NCBI GenBank assembly: GCA_023424015.1 | Contig: JAFAEM010000045.1 | Location: forward strand, 1 to 64,000 | Direction: 5' to 3' | Origin: Bacteroidota bacterium | GTDB taxonomy: Bacteria > Bacteroidota > Bacteroidia > Chitinophagales > Chitinophagaceae | Length of the DNA stretch: 64,000 bases | In this document: positions 61,559 to 64,000 of the stretch, piece after piece | How positions within the stretch are numbered: the stretch's first letter is position 1 | How the letters are laid out: every line of letters begins with the position of its first letter | Notes under the pieces: model-generated | Database searches by the model: none | Told to the model about the DNA's origin: nothing | The model's input: the letters and a program-made list of their open reading frames with translations, nothing else | Made by a program: the position numbers and the translations under genes

Positions 61559-62629
61559 TTAATTAAAATAATGAATACGAAACACAACAGGATGCAGGTC
61601 CGGTTGAAGAAAATAGCAGGTGATCAGGGAAAGCCTGTTTTTACTGTCAAAAGTGTAGACAGGTTGATATTCCTGGAATGACCCATCTTCCAGATGAACC
61701 TTTGCTTTCCTGGCAGGGAACCTGGAAAATTGCGCGGCTTCGAATTCTAAATACCGGGAAAACAGTCCCATGGATCCGATCAGCATTTCATCATATTCCC
61801 CGATAGGGATTTCTGAGATACCATTTAGCAGGAGTTTGCGTTGGTTATAAAACTGGTCACCTTTTGACTCCCTGTCTGTGTACTCTACACTAAAATATTC
61901 ATCCTTTACGTGCCCGGGTGCGTCATATTGCTGTGTAAAAACCTTTTCTACATTCCCGTTTGCGTCATAATATATTGTATCCAGCCAGTTGTCATACGTA
62001 AGCGGCGCATTCAGGATAAACGAGATTCTTACATTCGTTTCTGCCCTTCCATCCGTTGAAAAAAGTGTTGATCTAAATATGTCCGAGTTAGTCGAGCTTA
62101 TGACTGGTTCACGCCATTCCAGAATGTAGCGGCCATCTGGTAATATAGTCTTCTCAAATTCCCTGACGTCGGCCGGCCTGTTTCTATAAGAAAGGATTAT
62201 ACTCTTAACGATATTTTCATCGTCGTATATAATCTCCGTTTTAGCATATTCATCATCCGAAGGAGGAAGATGAGGAGAATGTGAATAATCTACGCGTATA
62301 AGTCGTCCCTCATTGTTATAATTGAATTCCGATTTGGCATCTACGAGCTCAGGTATGTAATTCGGATCATTTTCATCCATATCTGAAAATGTCCAGGAAA
62401 CTGTGATCTTTCTGTTGATGGTGTCATAGTCATAGTGCTCGACAACAGAATCTCTCCCTTCATTCAAGATACACGCAATGGACTTGATCAACAGCGTGGA
62501 ATCGAGCACATCCTCAGGGATCGGTGGCGGGTTGTCCAGGTCTACGTCCGGTGTTTTCTGGCAGGACACAAAAAACAAACTTAAAATAGCGGCAAATGCG
62601 GCAAGGGAACGGATCGGCATTTTAAACAT
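61559..62629 (-). CDS. Hypothetical lipoprotein B (tandem paralogue)
   Basis: 356 residues from the ATG at 62629 (a second ATG lies at 62620). Lipoprotein signal PIRSLAAFAAILSLFFVSC. The mature sequence follows lipoprotein A along its full length: DVDLDNPPPIPEDVLDSTLLIKSIA, VEHYDYDTINRKITVSW, FNYNNEGRLIRVDYS, NQRKLLLNGISEIPI. The genes are 11 bp apart, so they form an operon that arose by duplication and then diverged strongly. Function unknown. Confidence 0.8.
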   Translation of the reverse strand: MFKMPIRSLAAFAAILSLFFVSCQKTPDVDLDNPPPIPEDVLDSTLLIKSIACILNEGRDSVVEHYDYDTINRKITVSWTFSDMDENDPNYIPELVDAKSEFNYNNEGRLIRVDYSHSPHLPPSDDEYAKTEIIYDDENIVKSIILSYRNRPADVREFEKTILPDGRYILEWREPVISSTNSDIFRSTLFSTDGRAETNVRISFILNAPLTYDNWLDTIYYDANGNVEKVFTQQYDAPGHVKDEYFSVEYTDRESKGDQFYNQRKLLLNGISEIPIGEYDEMLIGSMGLFSRYLEFEAAQFSRFPARKAKVHLEDGSFQEYQPVYTFDSKNRLSLITCYFLQPDLHPVVFRIHYFN

Positions 62630-62708
62630 TAGGTGACTTTATAACAAACAAATAACGCTTAAAAAAATGGTAATTCAAGGCCCTCGCGTATCAAAGCTTC
62701 CACATGGA

Positions 62709-62742
62709 TTTTGTCAACTTTTATTCAAATTCCTTAGTTTCG
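62709..62742 (+). promoter_or_regulatory. Promoter of the bifunctional nuclease gene
   Basis: TTTTG (62709-62713) and TAGTTTCG (62735-62742), which differs from TAnnTTTG by one base, with a 21-bp spacer, 10 bp before the start codon. Confidence 0.45.
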
Positions 62743-62752
62743 TGTCAATTTT

Positions 62753-63358
62753 ATGAAGAAAATCGAACTGGAAATAGTGGCTTTGTCGCATAGTATCACA
62801 CAAACCCATTCCTATGCCGTTGTATTGGGAGAAGTAAATGGTCTGCGTCGCCTGCCGATTGTTATCGGCGGCTTTGAAGCCCAGGCGATTGCGGTGGCGC
62901 TGGAAAAGATGCAGCCCAGCCGGCCATTGACCCACGATCTTGTCAAAAACTTCATGAATGCCTTCGCGATCGACCTTCACGAGATCATCATTTGCGACCT
63001 CCAGGAAGGTATTTTTTATTCTAAACTGGTTTGTTCCTCCGAACACGACACCATCGAAATAGATTCAAGGACCTCAGATGCACTGGCCCTGGCCGTCCGT
63101 TTCGGCTGCCCCATCTATACATACGAAAATATCCTGGAAAGTGCGGGCATTCTGATGGAAGATACCGGCAGCGGGAAAAAGAAAAAGGCAAAACAGGAAG
63201 TGGTAGTGGAAGAGCAGGGTAATACCGGCAACGAGGATCTGAAGACCATGACGCTTGAGGAACTCGAGGTGCTGTTGAATGAAGTCCTGGAAAGCGAAGA
63301 CTATATCCGGGCAATCGCCATTCGCGACGAAATTAACAGCCGTAAAAAGAATCGCTGA
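62753..63358 (+). CDS. Bifunctional nuclease domain protein (DUF151) with UVR tail
   Basis: 201 residues, ATG start. The DUF151 domain (1-135: HSYAVVLGEVNGLRRLPIVIGGFEAQAIAVALE, DSRTSDALALAVRFGCPIYT) belongs to the family of BFN nucleases that show RNase and DNase activity in plants. A Lys/Glu-rich linker leads to a UVR-type helical hairpin (about 168-197: LEVLLNEVLESEDYIRAIAIRDEINSR), similar to the UvrB/ClpC interaction motif, which could bind a partner. Upstream of ispE by 53 bp. Confidence 0.93.
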   Translation: MKKIELEIVALSHSITQTHSYAVVLGEVNGLRRLPIVIGGFEAQAIAVALEKMQPSRPLTHDLVKNFMNAFAIDLHEIIICDLQEGIFYSKLVCSSEHDTIEIDSRTSDALALAVRFGCPIYTYENILESAGILMEDTGSGKKKKAKQEVVVEEQGNTGNEDLKTMTLEELEVLLNEVLESEDYIRAIAIRDEINSRKKNR

Positions 63359-63411
63359 GTTACATCGGCGACTCAGCGATAATACACCCCATATACCATC
63401 AATACTCTCAC

Positions 63412-64000
63412 GTGGTCGTATTCCCCAATTCAAAGATCAATCTTGGCCTGCGAATCGTTAGTAAAAGAAACGACGGCTATCATGACCTCGATACGGTCTT
63501 TTATCCTCTGCCCTTCTACGATGCGTTGGAAGTAATCAGAAATAATGGCGAAAACGGGGCGGGGATTAAGGACTTTGATTTTACGATCACCGGCCTTCCA
63601 ATCGAAGAGACTACAGATAATCTTTGCCAGCGCGCCTTTCAGCTCTTAAAAAATGATTTTCCAGATCTGCCCCCGGTCAACATGCACCTTCATAAAGCTA
63701 TACCCGTTGGGGCCGGACTTGGTGGTGGTAGCGCTGATGCATCATTTACCTTAACATTACTTAACAATAAATTTCAGCTTGGATTAACGACAGAACAACT
63801 GTTGCAATATGCCTTAAAACTGGGTAGCGACTGTCCCTTTTTTATTATCAATAAGCCATGTTATGCTACAGGTCGTGGAGAATTTCTTCAACCAGTTGAT
63901 CTCGGGCTTTCGTCCTACAAATTTGTTCTGATCAATCCGGGCATACATATCAGCACGGGCGAAGCATTTTCCGGTACCGTGCCCGCTATCCCGGTAAGGT
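63412..64000 (+). CDS. ispE: 4-diphosphocytidyl-2-C-methyl-D-erythritol kinase, 5' part
   Basis: Open from a GTG at 63412 to the window edge, 196 codons, no stop, so the gene is cut by the window. GHMP kinase of the MEP isoprenoid pathway, phosphorylating CDP-ME at the 2-hydroxyl. The N-terminus VVVFPNSKINLGLRIVSKR and the glycine-rich ATP loop PVGAGLGGGSADAS (about residues 98-111) are diagnostic. The GTG start is the only plausible one. About 70-80 residues should lie beyond the window. Confidence 0.93.
   Translation, partial: MVVFPNSKINLGLRIVSKRNDGYHDLDTVFYPLPFYDALEVIRNNGENGAGIKDFDFTITGLPIEETTDNLCQRAFQLLKNDFPDLPPVNMHLHKAIPVGAGLGGGSADASFTLTLLNNKFQLGLTTEQLLQYALKLGSDCPFFIINKPCYATGRGEFLQPVDLGLSSYKFVLINPGIHISTGEAFSGTVPAIPVR

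Overview
The window reads as a chromosomal segment of a Bacteroidota bacterium, most likely in or near the Chitinophagaceae (order Chitinophagales). The evidence is the gene content (DUF2723 glycosyltransferase, SpoIIM/DUF4129/DUF4350/MoxR/DUF58 cluster, GxxExxY protein, vanadium-haloperoxidase-like PAP2 protein, TonB_C modules, bifunctional nuclease with UVR tail), the almost complete lack of Shine-Dalgarno sequences, and Bacteroidota promoters of the form TTTG-N19-21-TAnnTTTG in front of tRNAs and several genes. No rRNA, CRISPR array, intact insertion sequence or prophage was seen.

Layout. 0.1-7.6 kb: housekeeping and catabolic genes (YfiT-like, FKBP, ABC ATPase, GNAT, fbp, aspartate kinase, an L,D-transpeptidase/TonB_C fusion, hppD). 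8.1-15.8 kb: purK and purE, separated by a complete RND efflux set (membrane fusion protein, pump, TolC-like channel). 16-21.5 kb: tRNA-Lys, an SDR, a SAM hydrolase and a 1190-residue DUF2723 membrane protein. 22-26 kb: lipoprotein, then a VWA/AAA+ pair interrupted by a GxxExxY gene, then a tandem non-coding duplication. 26-34 kb: murB, an NAD-binding protein, priA, plsC, DUF4258, mtaB. 33.7-35.3 kb: two tRNA-Val genes around a YCII-like gene and tag. 35.4-39.6 kb: a three-gene cassette of DNA adenine methylase, HerA-type ATPase and NurA-type nuclease. 39.7-46.2 kb: PAP2/haloperoxidase, clpS and aat, an esterase, valS. 46.3-55.4 kb: a metallopeptidase/propeller/barrel protein, truB and the MoxR cluster. 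55.5-64 kb: rlmH, rhomboid, tilS, a TPR protein, etfB-etfA, two paralogous lipoproteins, a bifunctional nuclease and the 5' part of ispE, which runs off the end.

Two things stand out. First, the Dam-HerA-NurA cassette directly behind a tRNA-Val gene has the parts of a self/non-self DNA system: a marking methylase plus a translocase-nuclease pair. It is the best candidate here for an uncharacterised defence or DNA-processing system. Second, many intergenic gaps hold short arrays of degenerate repeats with an exact 7-bp (sometimes 8-bp) period. The arrays have different consensus words but the same design, sit at gene borders, and in several cases provide the stop codon or terminal codons of the neighbouring gene. 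None of the annotated genes explains them.
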